In this document: positions 37,108-50,900 of the stretch, in pieces
Numbering within the stretch: position 1 is the stretch's first letter
How the letters are laid out: each line of letters opens with the position of its first letter
Source of the DNA: Prunella strophiata
Taxonomy: Eukaryota > Chordata > Aves > Passeriformes > Prunellidae
Reading direction: 5' to 3'
DNA: 64,000 bases
Assembly (NCBI GenBank): GCA_036583965.1
Contig: JAZBQD010000019.1
Span: forward strand, 1,727,006 to 1,791,005
Translations under genes and position numbers: made by a program
Notes under the pieces: generated by a model
Told to the model about the DNA's origin: nothing
Database searches by the model: none
Seen by the model: only the letters and a program-made list of their open reading frames with translations

Positions 37108-38794
37108 ATCCCCTGCAGCCTCCAAACCACCCCAGGTGGAGCTGGATCCCTGCAGGAACTGGGGAATGTCAGACTGGGAGGATCAGGCTGAAAGCTCATC
37201 CCAGTCTCACAGCTGGGGAGTTCCTGATGCAGGAGATTGGGATCCACCTGGAGAAGGAAAAGAGCCCCAAGACCACCCCCAGGCTGGTCCCACAAGCCAG
37301 GAGGATTCCCAGCAGGAATGGGACTGCTCTCCTACAGAGCACCCTCAGAAGCCAAAGTTTTCCCCAAAACCTCTGAAATTCCCCCCAGAGCCTGTGACAG
37401 GCACAGATTTCACCTGGTGCATAATCCAGTGCAATTTAGTGGGGATTTCAGCAGTGCAAATCCCCTATAAACTCAATTCCAGCAGTTGGAAGCTCCTCTC
37501 TCCCAAAGCATCACTATCCTTTCCTTGGCTCCAGGCAGGACATTTTATTTCCCTACAGGAAACCATTTATTAGTTGTTCATTATTAATGCAAAGTCCTTG
37601 AAGTGGATTTTGATTTCACCTGTTCTTTAGGGGAATCAGCAACTCTTTATAAATCACTTTGCATCCAAACAAGTTCCAGTTTCACATCCATGAACCTCCA
37701 GGGACTGGAGCCACCAGGAACAAAATGCAATTTTCACGCTGAGCTCAGGATATTCAAGGTTTTGGCACCTCATCTTTGCTGTATATTGGGCAATAAATAC
37801 CTGGCTGAGGCAGCAATGAGGTAAAAGGGAATTACAGCTTGTCCTACATCACTTTCTCCCCAGGCTTAAAAGATGGGAGCAACAAAACAGGGAAAAGGCA
37901 ATTTTGTAATTTTACAAAATTAGGTGCCAACAGAGGTATTTGAATGTTTACAAGGTAATTGAAAAACATATTTTAGCTTTGGTTTCAGTAGGGATTTGCT
38001 TTGCTATTACAATCCCCAACTATTTTTTTTTTTTCCATTATCAGGAAAAAATTGTTCTGGCAGAGATTTGGAGCCCAGATCCTCAGGCAGCACAGGGAAA
38101 ATTATCCCAAATTCCTCTGACCATCAGGAAGGAGCTTTGCTCAGGAAAAAGGGACAAATCTCCACAATTCCCTGCCATGGCTTGAACAGCTCTGAGAATC
38201 CAAAAAATCCCAACCCTGCTGCCATTTCCAAGGCTCTCAGTGGCTACCCAGCATGGAGCATCCTCCTGGGTCCAACATGTTGGGAAAAACAGATTCCCCA
38301 CTGGAAGGGCCTCAAGCACCTCTGAGAGGCAGCAGGAGGACAGCTGGACACAGCAGTGGGAACTGCACTGAGCCTCCCATCACATCCTGCATCCTCACTG
38401 ATCTTGTGTTGCTCTGAGATTTTACACCTCAGTTAAACCCCCCTAGAAATTCAGGATCTTGGTTAAAAAGGCAATGAGGGTTCTGTGTTTTTTCAGAACC
38501 ACACAGAAGCCTAACAAACACATGGCACAGGATTCCCCTCCCTGTGTACATCAACAAAAACTGGGGGGGGGAAACCCAAAACCATCACTAAGAGCAACTG
38601 AATATTTTTATTTTTTTAGTGTAGACCCTTGACACTGAAGAGTTTTCTGGTAAGAACCAGAATTTAACCATTTCTCACTCAAAATGAGATGCCCACCCAC
38701 CTCCTGGTGAGGAAAGCCACCCCCTCCCCAGGGCTCCCAGATGATGCCAAATCCTCATCCCTGTGCCACACATGGAAGGAGCTGCTCCCTCCCC

Positions 38795-38885
38795 ATCCAG
38801 TGCCCGTGTCCCTGCCCAGGGCAGGGGGACTGGAATGGGGCTTCAAGGTCCCTTCCAGCCCTAAACCACTCCAAGTTCTGTGACA
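38795..38885 (+). repeat. CR1 LINE 3' fragment (sense)
   Basis: 'tccctgcccagggcaggggg' and 'caaggtcccttccagcccta' with the closing 'ccactccaagttctgtga'. Confidence 0.65.
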
Positions 38886-39209
38886 ATCCCACAGCCCTTC
38901 AGCTTTTGCTATGGGCTCACCTGGGTTTGCTCCCACTCCCTCCTCACCACCTCCTCTCATTGATGTCATAACCAGAGGGACAAAACAAAGGCTCCTGGGC
39001 ATTCCCAAAGGATCTGCAGAGCACTCAGCTGGGAGGGAGCAGCATTTGGGACCCCAGGTGTGAGCAGAGCATTTACCTGGTCAGTCCCCCCACAGCAATG
39101 GCACTGAATAGCAGAAAAACATCCAGAAACTTGTAATGCTCTTTAAAGGACTTTAAAAGGGAAAGGTAACTCCAGACCTGTGGTCACTTAAGTGTCTTTA
39201 ACTCACTCC

Positions 39210-39305
39210 CTTCAGAGCAGCTGTGGCTGCCCCTGGATCCCTGAAGTGTCCCAGGCCAGGCTGGTCAGGACTGGAGCAGCCCGGGGTAGGGAAGGTTGGG
39301 AAGCC
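39210..39305 (+). repeat. CR1 LINE fragment (sense)
   Basis: 'gagcagctgtggctgcccct', 'ggatccctgaagtgtcccag' and 'gccaggctggtcagga'. It lies just downstream of the RPS29 polyA signal. Confidence 0.7.
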
Positions 39306-39412
39306 GAGCACAGCAGGGCAGCCCCCACCCTCCGGGAGCACAGAGAACCCCCGGAGCCGCTAAAACCTGCACAGAAGGGAAACACGCACGGATCAGCTGG
39401 GTTAGGAGACCA

Positions 39413-39418
39413 TTTATT
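39413..39418 (-). promoter_or_regulatory. RPS29: RPS29 polyadenylation signal
   Basis: TTTATT on the plus strand reads AATAAA on the RPS29 strand, 91 bp past the stop codon, giving a typically short ribosomal-protein 3' UTR. Confidence 0.8.
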
Positions 39419-39508
39419 AAGTTAGGCTGAGCCGAGACGCTGCAGATGTGTCAAGAAGGCGCTGGGACGCCCCGGGAGCTCCTGGCTGTCGCCTCATCCT
39501 CCCGGCGC

Positions 39509-40431
<923 letters not shown>

Positions 40432-40436
40432 TTTTT
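40432..40436 (+). terminator. polymerase III terminator of 7SL
   Basis: TTTTT directly after the 7SL 3' end. The earlier body has no T4 run. Confidence 0.9.
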
Positions 40437-40650
40437 CAAAAACACTACAAACAACACCCACCCCAAACCCCCAAATACCCCTTTTTGCCCCAAAATCCAC
40501 ACACACAAACACCGCCTCCTACTGCCCAAACACCGCAAAAACTCCGCACCGCTCAATCACTGCGCGAAGCAAATCTCAAACACTAATCCCGCCCTCAAAC
40601 AATACATCTGCACAAAAACTCAGCAAACGCCTCACCGCGTTCCGTGTTTT
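40437..40650. other. A/C-rich, nearly G-free tract downstream of 7SL
   Basis: About 210 bp of plus strand made mostly of A and C with very few G, for example 'caaacaacacccaccccaaa', followed at 40,651-40,670 by a T run. No gene is recognised. The skew begins right at the 7SL terminator. Confidence 0.75.
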
Positions 40651-40789
40651 TTTTTTTTTTTATTCCCAATGCTGCTTTATGCGCTCAAAGCCGCCTCACG
40701 GCACCCACGGCGGTACTGACACCAACCCTGAGCTAACCCTCCCGTCACTTACCAAGCCTCAGCTGCTGCTGTCACACCCACCTACCCTC

Positions 40790-43700
40790 AGCTCCTCCGT
40801 GTCCCTTCAGTTCGTGCGTCCCTTCAGCTCCTGCTTCCCATCACGTCCCCGTGTCCCCTCAGCTCCTCCGTGTCCCCTCAGCTCCTCCGTGTCCCCTCAG
40901 CTCCTCCGTGTCCCCTCAGCTCCTCCGTGTCCCCTCAGCTCCCATGTCCCCTCAGCTCCTCCGTGTCCCCTCAGCTCCCATGTCCCCTCAGCTCCTCCGT
41001 GTCCCCTCAGCTCCTCCGTGTCCCCTCAGCTCCTGTGTCTCCTCAGCTCCTCCGTGTCCTTCAGCTCCTGTGTCCCCTCAGCTCCTCCGTGTCCCCTCAG
41101 CTCCCATGTCCCCTCAGCTCCTCCGTGTCCCCTCAGCTCCTCCGTGTCCCCTCAGCTCCCATGTCCCCTCAGCTCCCATGTCCCCTCAGCTCCCATGTCC
41201 CCTCAGCTCCCATGTCCCCTCAGCTCCTCCGTGTCCCCTCAGCTCCCATGTCCCCTCAGCTCCTCCGTGTCCCCTCAGCTCCCATGTCCCCTCAGCTCCC
41301 ATGTCCCCTCAGCTCCTCCGTGTCCCCTCAGCTCCCATGTCCCCTCAGCTCCCATGTCCCCTCAGCTCCTCCGTGTCCCCTCAGCTCCCATGTCCCCTCA
41401 GCTCCTCCGTGTCCCCTCAGCTCCTCCGTGTCCCCTCAGCTCCTCCGTGTCCCCTCAGCTCCCATGTCCCCTCAGCTCCTCCGTGTCCCCTCAGCTCCCA
41501 TGTCCCCTCAGCTCCCATGTCCCCTCAGCTCCCATGTCCCCTCAGCTCCTCCGTGTCCCCTCAGCTCCCATGTCCCCTCAGCTCCTCCGTGTCCCCTCAG
41601 CTCCCATGTCCCCTCAGCTCCTCCGTGTCCCCTCAGCTCCTCCGTGTCCCCTCAGCTCCTCCGTGTCCCCTCAGCTCCCATGTCCCCTCAGCTCCCATGT
41701 CCCCTCAGCTCCTCCGTGTCCCCTCAGCTCCCATGTCCCCTCAGCTCCCATGTCCCCTCAGCTCCCATGTCCCCTCAGCTCCCATGTCCCCTCAGCTCCC
41801 ATGTCCCCTCAGCTCCCATGTCCCCTCAGCTCCCATGTCCCCTCAGCTCCTCCATGTCCCCTCAGCTCCCATGTCCCCTCAGCTCCCATGTCCCCTCAGC
41901 TCCCATGTCCCCTCAGCTCCTCCGTGTCCCCTCAGCTCCCATGTCCCCTCAGCTCCTCCGTGTCCCCTCAGCTCCCATGTCCCCTCAGCTCCTCCGTGTC
42001 CCCTCAGCTCCTCCGTGTCCCCTCAGCTCCCATGTCCCCTCAGCTCCTCCGTGTCCCCTCAGCTCCCATGTCCCCTCAGCTCCCATGTCCCCTCAGCTCC
42101 TCCGTGTCCCCTCAGCTCCCATGTCCCCTCAGCTCCCATGTCCCCTCAGCTCCCATGTCCCCTCAGCTCCCATGTCCCCTCAGCTCCCATGTCCCCTCAG
42201 CTCCTCCGTGTCCCCTCAGCTCCTCCGTGTCCCCTCAGCTCCTCCGTGTCCCCTCAGCTCCTCCGTGTCCCCTCAGCTCCCATGTCCCCTCAGCTCCCAT
42301 GTCCCCTCAGCTCCTCCGTGTCCCCTCAGCTCCCATGTCCCCTCAGCTCCTCCGTGTCCCCTCAGCTCCCATGTCCCCTCAGCTCCCATGTCCCCTCAGC
42401 TCCTCCGTGTCCCCTCAGCTCCCATGTCCCCTCAGCTCCCATGTCCCCTCAGCTCCCATGTCCCCTCAGCTCCCATGTCCCCTCAGCTCCTCCGTGTCCC
42501 CTCAGCTCCCATGTCCCCTCAGCTCCTCCGTGTCCCCTCAGCTCCTCCGTGTCCCCTCAGCTCCCATGTCCCCTCAGCTCCTCCGTGTCCCCTCAGCTCC
42601 CATGTCCCCTCAGCTCCCATGTCCCCTCAGCTCCTCCGTGTCCCCTCAGCTCCCATGTCCCCTCAGCTCCCATGTCCCCTCAGCTCCCATGTCCCCTCAG
42701 CTCCTCCGTGTCCCCTCAGCTCCTCCGTGTCCCCTCAGCTCCCATGTCCCCTCAGCTCCTCCGTGTCCCCTCAGCTCCCATGTCCCCTCAGCTCCCATGT
42801 CCCCTCAGCTCCCATGTCCCCTCAGCTCCTCCGTGTCCCCTCAGCTCCCATGTCCCCTCAGCTCCTCCGTGTCCCCTCAGCTCCTCCGTGTCCCCTCAGC
42901 TCCCATGTCCCCTCAGCTCCCATGTCCCCTCAGCTCCTCCGTGTCCCCTCAGCTCCCATGTCCCCTCAGCTCCTCCGTGTCCCCTCAGCTCCCATGTCCC
43001 CTCAGCTCCCATGTCCCCTCAGCTCCCATGTCCCCTCAGCTCCCATGTCCCCTCAGCTCCCATGTCCCCTCAGCTCCCATGTCCCCTCAGCTCCCATGTC
43101 CCCTCAGCTCCCATGTCCCCTCAGCTCCTCCGTGTCCCCTCAGCTCCCATGTCCCCTCAGCTCCTCCGTGTCCCCTCAGCTCCCATGTCCCCTCAGCTCC
43201 TCCGTGTCCCCTCAGCTCCCATGTCCCCTCAGCTCCTCCGTGTCCCCTCAGCTCCTCCGTGTCCCCTCAGCTCCATGTCCCCTCACACTCTCTGTCCCCT
43301 CACACCCTCTGTCCCCTCACACCCTCTGTCCCCTCACACTCTCTGTCCCCTCACACCCTCTGTCCCCTCACACTCTCTGTCCCCTCACACTCTCTGTCCC
43401 CTCACACTCTCTGTCCCCTCACACCCTCTGTCCCCTCACACCCTCTGTCCCCTCACACCCTCTGTCCCCTCACACTCTCTGTCCCCTCACACTCTCTGTC
43501 CCCTCACACCCTCTGTCCCCTCACACCCTCTGTCCCCTCACACCCTCTGTCCCCTCACACTCTCTGTCCCCTCACACCCTCTGTCCCCTCACACCCTCTG
43601 TCCCCTCACACCCTCTGTCCCCTCACACTCTCTGTCCCCTCACACCCTCTGTCCCCTCACACCCTCTGTCCCCTCACACCCTCTGTCCCCTCACACCCTC

Positions 43701-44155
43701 TGTCCCCTCACGCCCCGTGTCCCCTCACACCCTCTGTCCCCTCACACCCTCTGTCCCCTCACACCCTCTGTCCCCTCACACTCTCTGTCCCCTCACACCC
43801 TCTGTCCCCTCACACCCTCTGTCCCCTCACACCCTCTGTCCCCTCACACCCTCTGTCCCCTCACACCCTCTGTCCCCTCACACCCTCTGTCCCCTCACAC
43901 CCTCTGTCCCCTCACGCCCCGTGTCCCCTCACGCCCCGTGTCCCCTCACGCCCCGTGTCCCCTCACACTCTCTGTCCCCTCACACTCTCTGTCCCCTCAC
44001 ACCCTCTGTCCCCTCACGCCCCGTGTCCCCTCACGCCCTCTGTCCCTTCACACTCTCTGTCCCCTCACACCCTCATGTCCCCTCACACCCTCTGTCCCCT
44101 CACACCCCGTGTCTCCTCACGCCTTCATGTCCCTTCACACTCTCCGTCCCTCACG
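40790..44155. repeat. 3.4-kb 17/19-bp minisatellite upstream of LRR1
   Basis: From about 40,790 to 43,272 the array mixes the 19-mer tcagctcctccgtgtcccc and the 17-mer tcagctcccatgtcccc. From 43,273 to about 44,150 it changes to 17-mers of the type tcacaccctctgtcccc, with minor forms tcacactctctgtcccc and tcacgccccgtgtcccc. Units are pyrimidine-rich and lack stop codons in all three plus frames, so the array generates spurious frames of over 1,000 codons that spill into LRR1 exon 1. There is no start context, no homology and no codon bias, so these are not genes. Confidence 0.97.
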
Positions 44156-44950
44156 CCCCGCCGCTCCCGCCCAGCCGCACCAGCCGCTTCCAGCAGGAGG
44201 CGCCCTCGGTCCGCCCCGCGCGGCCGGCGCCGCGCTGAGGGCCCGCGCTCGGGCTGCCCGCTGCTGCCGGCGCGGCCGCTGCCGCCGGTACCAACCGGAG
44301 CCGCCGCCCCTCCCCTTCCCGCCCCGCCATCCCGCTCCCCGGGCGGCCCCGCGCACCCTCAGCGGTGCGGCACCGGGCGGCCCCGGGCGGCGGGCGGGCT
44401 GGCAACCGCGGCGGGCGGGCAGCACAGCGGCCGCCTGTGCGCGCACAGCGCGGGAGGCCCCCGGCGGCGCCGCCCGCCGTGCGCGGGCCGGGCCGGTGCC
44501 GGGGCCGATGGCCGGGATCGGGGCCGGGGTCGGGACCGGAATGCGGCCTGCAGTGCGAGGTGGAGGTGCTCAGCCGGCTCCTGCCCACCTGCGGGCTGCG
44601 GGGCCGCGGCCGCGCCGCGCGGGCGCTGCTGTCGCTCGGGCGCCCGCCCGGCGCTGCCGGTGCCGGGATTTACCTGATGGTGTGCACGGCGCGGGACCGC
44701 GGCGGGACCCCGGTACAAGGTGGGGCCGGCGGCGGGGGCCGGGGCGCGGCGGGGGTGCCCCGGGGCGGCCGCTGAGCCCGCTGTGCCCGCAGGTGCAGCA
44801 GAACGTGGAGCGGCTCTTCACGCGCTTCGTGGAGGAGGGAAAGGCCACGGTGCGGCTGCGGGAGCCCGCGGTGGATCTGTGCCTCAGCAAGGTGGGACCG
44901 GCACCGGGAACGGCGACAGAGCCCGGCTCAACGCTCTGACCCGCCGTGCA
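44150..44950. promoter_or_regulatory. LRR1: LRR1 CpG island promoter
   Basis: The GC content rises sharply at the end of the minisatellite and CpG is dense through exon 2. No TATA box is seen upstream of the expected start codon. It is a typical housekeeping promoter, here squeezed between a tandem array and exon 1. Confidence 0.75.
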
Positions 44951-47900
44951 AGGGGGAAGGGACGTTAAATCCCTGACATCCCACCCCTGCCATGGCAGGG
45001 ACACTTCCACTGTGCCAGGCTGCTCCCAGCCCCAGTGTCCAGCCTGGCCTTGGGCACTGCTCTGGACATTCCAGCCCAGCCTCTCCCCACCTTCCCAGCC
45101 AGGAATTCCCAATTCCCAATATCCCATCTCTCCGGGCCCCCTGGCAGTGGGAGCCATTCCCTCTTTTCTGGGCTGTGTTCTTCCTCTTCTGCTTCAGAAG
45201 TCCATTTTCATACTTTGCTTCACAGCTTCTTTAGAAAAAAACTTATTTCAGCTCTCTGATGCTATGTTGGTCTTTGGCCTTAAATTCCATGAAGTTGTTC
45301 TCCCTTACAGTTTTTGCTATGGCAAAAAAAATTGAGAATCCTCTTGTTTTCATGGACAAAACCATCATTGTGGTCACCGTGGCTTTCAAAGCTCACACAG
45401 AGCAGGGCACCATCTCACCTTGTTTCAAATACCTCTGTATTTATTCACAGTTCTCAGAGGATTATAAAGTGTTCTTAACAGCACTAACTCACCCAAAAAA
45501 TCATGTATTATCACTAAATTCTCGTGCCCTTTTCTTCTGTGCCTGTTGCAGGAATCTTTGTAGCTCCATAGAAGAGAAAAGTTAGGTTTTCTAAAACCTC
45601 TGAGTTCTTACCTAAAACTTTCGAGTCAGGCTGTGTAAATAAAAGCAAATATTGTTGATTGGTAGTTTAAAAAATCCTTTTTCCTTTTTGTTACCTGAAT
45701 CTGAGCAAAGCAGCCTTGATTTTATGAACCTGTTAAGGGGTTATATAGGAAGGGAGGACACCAAACCCAGTTATTTTTTTCCTGTTAGAAGCCAATGTGC
45801 TCTGTATTTTTGGAAAATTAAGGCTCTTGTATTAGATTCAGAATAACTTCTGCTTCCTTTACTCTGAATTTTTCTGCTGCAGAGTGAGAAATCAAAAACT
45901 TTATCTCAAAATATTACAGGTTCCTCTTAAGTTCTCCAACTCCAAAACCCAAATGTAAGATGTTTCATCCCTTTTCCCTAGTTTTCTGCCAGATTTTTGT
46001 TACTTCATTACAGAAAAGCTTCATAACTCTCAAAGATGAACAAAAACTTTGTAGAAAAGAGATTTCCAAATACTGGGATATTGGTTATGTGAAATCCCCC
46101 TGCTTGTGCTGTGCCAGGCACTGGATTTGCTGCACTCAGCCAGCTCAGGAGTGGAGCTGGGAAACATCAGTGCAGAGCATTCACCCCTGGAGCAGAAATA
46201 ACAAATCCTGGGTGTTTTCTGGGTTTGTTTCCCTTCAGCAGGTCTGAGCCTGCTTCCCTGGAGCCACCTCAGCTCTGATTTCCTCGCAGCTCTGACACTT
46301 GGGAGGCATCAACACAATTTAAACTCCTTTCCCAGCACTGTATCTGTGGCTGTGAGTTTGGGCTTGGGGCAGGAAATTGCATCCTGAGCTCTTCCAAGTA
46401 ATTATTGGCTTTTCTTTTTTCTTTTTTTTGGGAGGGGGTTTCTCAACAAGAGGTTTGAGATCTTACATGGCCCCTAGGGAGGTCTTGTGGAGGGAATTGT
46501 GCTTTGTGCTTGAGAGCAAAGAAATCCTGCCTGTGACTTCATTCTAGTGTGCAGTATTGGTTTCACTTGGTCCTCACAGATCTGGAGGACTCTTTGGACT
46601 TAATTCCCATTTTAGTTATCTTGGAAGTGCCTCAGATTTGCCTGGAAGGAGGGGAAATTCTGTAGCTAAATGTGTGTGTTAGACTGGCTGAGCTAATGAG
46701 GGTTGGTGGGCTTAGAATCCCAGGCTGGTTTGGGATAGAAAATCCCACCCCTTAAATCCCATCCCATCCACCCCTTCCACTGTCCAGGCTGCTCCAAGCC
46801 CCATCCAGCCTGGCCTGGGACATTTCCAGGGGTCCAGGGGCAGCCCCAGCTTCTCTGGATACAAAAGTGTCACAGCAGGAGTTGTGCTTGGAATGCTTAA
46901 GGAAAATGATCATTTTAGTTTACAGATGCAATCAATTAAGTTTGACCTTTAATGTGATTATTTCTCTCACATTTCCGTCCAGGATTATCTCCAATATCTT
47001 TGTTTTCTTGTGCTGGGTGTTTATAGCACATTGTGTGCTCTGGTTCTGAACCCTCTCAAATGTGGTCTGAACAAACACATTTAGGAGCAAAATTGTCTTT
47101 GAGGTGCAAAATGTGTTCCTGGGCTTGGACAAACATTTTGTGTGGCAGCTGGGACCACAAGGACAACCTCTGGGCTCTCAGAACTCCAAGTTAGTTCTTT
47201 TCTTTTCCTTCTGTGGTTGCAATGTGGTTTTTATTTTAGAATTCACTTTTCAGCTCAGTGCCTGACAGCCACACATCAGCTCAAGCAGAACCTTGCTGGA
47301 AAATCCAGAAGAGAAATATTTGGTCACAAATGTTCATAGAAGTGAATCAAGTCAGTGCAACAGATGCATCAGAGCTTTCTGGGTCTTTATTTCAAATACA
47401 GATCCCTTGATACTCTGAGAGTTGGTAGGAGCCTGTATTGGCTTCCCACTGCCAGAGGGCAGGGATGGGTGGGAGATTGGGAAGGAATTGTTCCCTGGGA
47501 GGGTGGGGATGGAATTCCCAGAGCAGCTGTGGCTGCCCCTGGATCCCTGGAAGTGCCCAAGGCCAGGTTGGATGAGGCTTGGAGCAGCCTGGGACTGCTG
47601 GAAGGTGTCCCTGCCATGGCAGGGAGTTGAAGAGTTGAAGAGGATGGGATTTAGAATCCCTTCCAACCCAAACTGTCCTGGGATTTATTTCCAAAATATT
47701 GTATTCTAACTGAAGCATGATTTGGTCTTTGCAAAGAATTTGCCTCTTGTCTGCTGCTGGCACAGCCAGAGCTGTGTCTTACCACTTCACCTTCCTTTTG
47801 CTGAATTCAACCCCAGCTTCCATCCTTTTGTTTCCTAGAAACTTCCAGGAATTATTGCCTCATATTTTGGAGCTCTGATTTCCCCATGTGTGTTTGTAAC

Positions 47901-50900
47901 AGTCCTTTATCCTGGTGGATTTTAGGGAGCTCCCAGTGCATCAGGGATTTTTTCTGTACTTCATTTCCAGCCATGGATTCGGTGCTTTGTTCCTTCCCTG
48001 GGTGCTGCAGCACAGTTTGACCAGGATTGTTCATAACAGAGCTGTTCCCCCTCCCATCCCACTGCCCTGCCTGAGTGACACACACAAAACACCTCAGAGA
48101 GTGTTAATAACCAGGATAATGAACTTTTAACTCCAGCCTTGTGTTCCCCTGCAGGCAAATGTGACCAATTTAAAGACTTTCCTTTCAGCCGTGAGACTGG
48201 CTCACCAAGGCAACGACAGCGGAGTCCTCCCTCTGTCACCTCTGGTCCCAGCAAAGAACTCCGACGTGGAGAAACCCAAAACCAAAATGATCATCACTTC
48301 CAGGAGGGATTATCCCCTCACCAAGAGCTTCCCTTTCACCCTGGAGCACCTGCAGACCTCGTACTGCAAGCTGGCCCGCATCGACAGCAGGGTGCTGTGC
48401 CTGAAGAAGCTGCGCAAGCTGGACCTGAGCCACAACCACATCAAGCAGCTGCCGGCCACGCTGGGGGACCTGGTGTGCCTGCAGGAGCTCGACCTGCACG
48501 ACAACCACCTGGAGGCCTTCAGCGGGGCCCTGTGCAGCTCGGGCCTGCAGAAATCCCTGCAGCTGCTGGACCTGAGCCAGAACCAGATCCAGGCGCTGCC
48601 GCTGGAGTTCTGCCAACTGCGGGGCCTGGTGCAGCTGCGGCTGGACGACAACGCGCTGCTGCGCCTGCCCTGCCGCATCGGGCAGCTGAGCCGCCTGCGC
48701 TGCCTGTCGGCCGCGCGCAACAAGCTGCCCTTCCTGCCCTGCTGACTTCAGGAAGCTCTCCCTGGAGAACCTGGACCTCTTTGGGAACCCTTTCGAGCAG
48801 CCCAACCCGCTGGTGCCCAACATCCAGCTGAAGATCCCGCTGACGCTGTTGGAGTGTGCTGCCAGGGCCACCGTCAATCACAGGTAAGGGCAGGGGGGCA
48901 CGCCTGGCACTGCTCCTTCACTCCTGTCCTGCCTCACCTGCTTCCTTCCTCTCCCCTCAGTGCCTGCTTGCTCACATATTAACTTCATGATGAGGTTAAT
49001 GAAAATTCCTTTGAATTCCCCTTGTCAAGTCATCAGGATAAGGCAGGGAATTGGTGCCTTGGGAAGCATTTAAGGAAAGGCAGAGATTGAAGTGTTTCAC
49101 CCACCAGAGGGGGATGAACAGAATATTTTTGGCCAACTTTGGGAAAAGAGAATCAATTCTACAACCCTGGGCCACTTCTTCTGCAGGCTTTCCCCTGCCA
49201 TAGGTTTTCCTTAAGCTCTTCATTTCCCTTGGTGTTGAAGTGAGGGTGTTCTGACTTATTCAGAGAGCCCAGCTCTGAGGTAATTTAAAAAATATGATTT
49301 CACCAAGTAAATGCCACCCTCCCAGGCTGCTGTTTGTTATCAGCTCCCTCCTCTTCCCCCACACCACTTCCACCCCTGATCCTTTGTCTACCAGGAGCCT
49401 CCAGGTACCAGCAGCTGCTGCTCCCACCCTGCTCTGGGTGGGAAGGGAGCACAAAGACAGAAATTTGGCACAGAAAGGGGGGAGAGAGAGGCTGGAAGTG
49501 TCCCTAATCTGCATCCTGTGCCCGTTCCTGCCTTGAGGGTGGGCAGTGCCCCATAAACCCAGGGTAATTGTGCAGAAATTTGCACCAAAGGCATCCACGG
49601 GCACACCCTGAAGGGAGCTGAGCCACCACATGTCCTGGGCCAAATCACCCCCTGCTGACCTTGCTGATTTTATAATTAAACCCCACAGGTCTCCTTCCCC
49701 AACTCTGTATAAATTGCAGTGAGTTTGATGTAAACATTAAGGGTTTTTTGTACCTCTAGAAATCACTCAGCACTGGTCAGATTTCAGTTACTGTAAAAAC
49801 CTTGAGGAAGGGATGACACAGAAGGAGAAGGTGCAAAAATAATGTTTGGAAATCAATCTTAATTCTGGGAAAGTACCAGAGTTCTTGATTATATTTTTCC
49901 CAGAAAAAAGGGTGTTCTCAAATTAAGGTGGTGAGAAAAAAAAAACCCAGAGGAGTCTTAGCTGTGTGAGTGGTGGTGTGTGGAAAGACTTGGGAATGTG
50001 TAGGTGGAGGCAGGATGTGAGTCAGTGGGATCTGTGCTGAGTTTGGAGTGCCAGCTGGGCACTGCTGAGACCCACACTCGGGGACCCTGACAGAATTCCT
50101 CAGGGGAATTACTGACTTTGTACCCCTGCTCCAGTGTACATTCCAAAAGGAGCAATTCCCCTTCCCAACTCTGGATGTCATTGCTGACACGATGGATGAA
50201 GAGAGCTGTGGAGCAGAACTTTAATTTCGTGCCTGCAGGGCAGTGCTGCTGCAAAAGGCTCAGTTTATCTCCTTTCTCTGAGTTGTGTTTTAACACTGCT
50301 ACTCCTCGGTGTAAGAGGGAGGAGTAAATCCTGGGTGCTCTGTCAGGCCAGGGTGAGGCACAGAGAACTGTGAGGGAAGAACAGAACGTGCCCAGTTGTC
50401 TCATTATTCTTAATCTTCCTTTAATTCTCTAATTCTCATTACTCTTAATCTTTCTAATTCCCTAGCTGGCTGTGGCCCAGGCTGCCAGGATTGCTGTGAG
50501 CTCCTGTTGGGGTGTCTCCTGGAGTTCATGTCCTTAGGGACTGCCTTGGAGTGGCATTACATTCCTGAAATCTCAGGAAGTGGCATTTCAGTCCCAAATC
50601 TCTGGTTTTCCATGTCTGTGTGATGCCTGCAGAGGCTCCTTGGAACAGAGGCAGGACAGTGTAAAAGGAGTAAAGTAGGGATTTATTAAAAGGCCTTTAA
50701 TGGATACACCTTGGGCAGCACAAGAGCCTGGCTGTAGCTCCACCCAGGATGGACCCTGGGTCAGGAGTTCTCACACTTTTATCAGTTTTGGTCCATTTCC
50801 ATGTTGGGGTTCAGTGTCCAATTCCACTCCAGGTGATGCAGTCCCACCCTCCCAGTTTGCTCTCCTCCATTTCCCTGCTGTTTGCACTTTTTGGGCTGAA

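Larger units (their letters stand above)
44892..48154 (+). other. LRR1: LRR1 intron 2
   Basis: Contains CR1 pieces at 44,950-45,185 (antisense), 46,705-46,862 (antisense) and 47,438-47,690 (sense). The remainder is T-rich unique DNA in which I see no exon or RNA gene. Confidence 0.8.
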
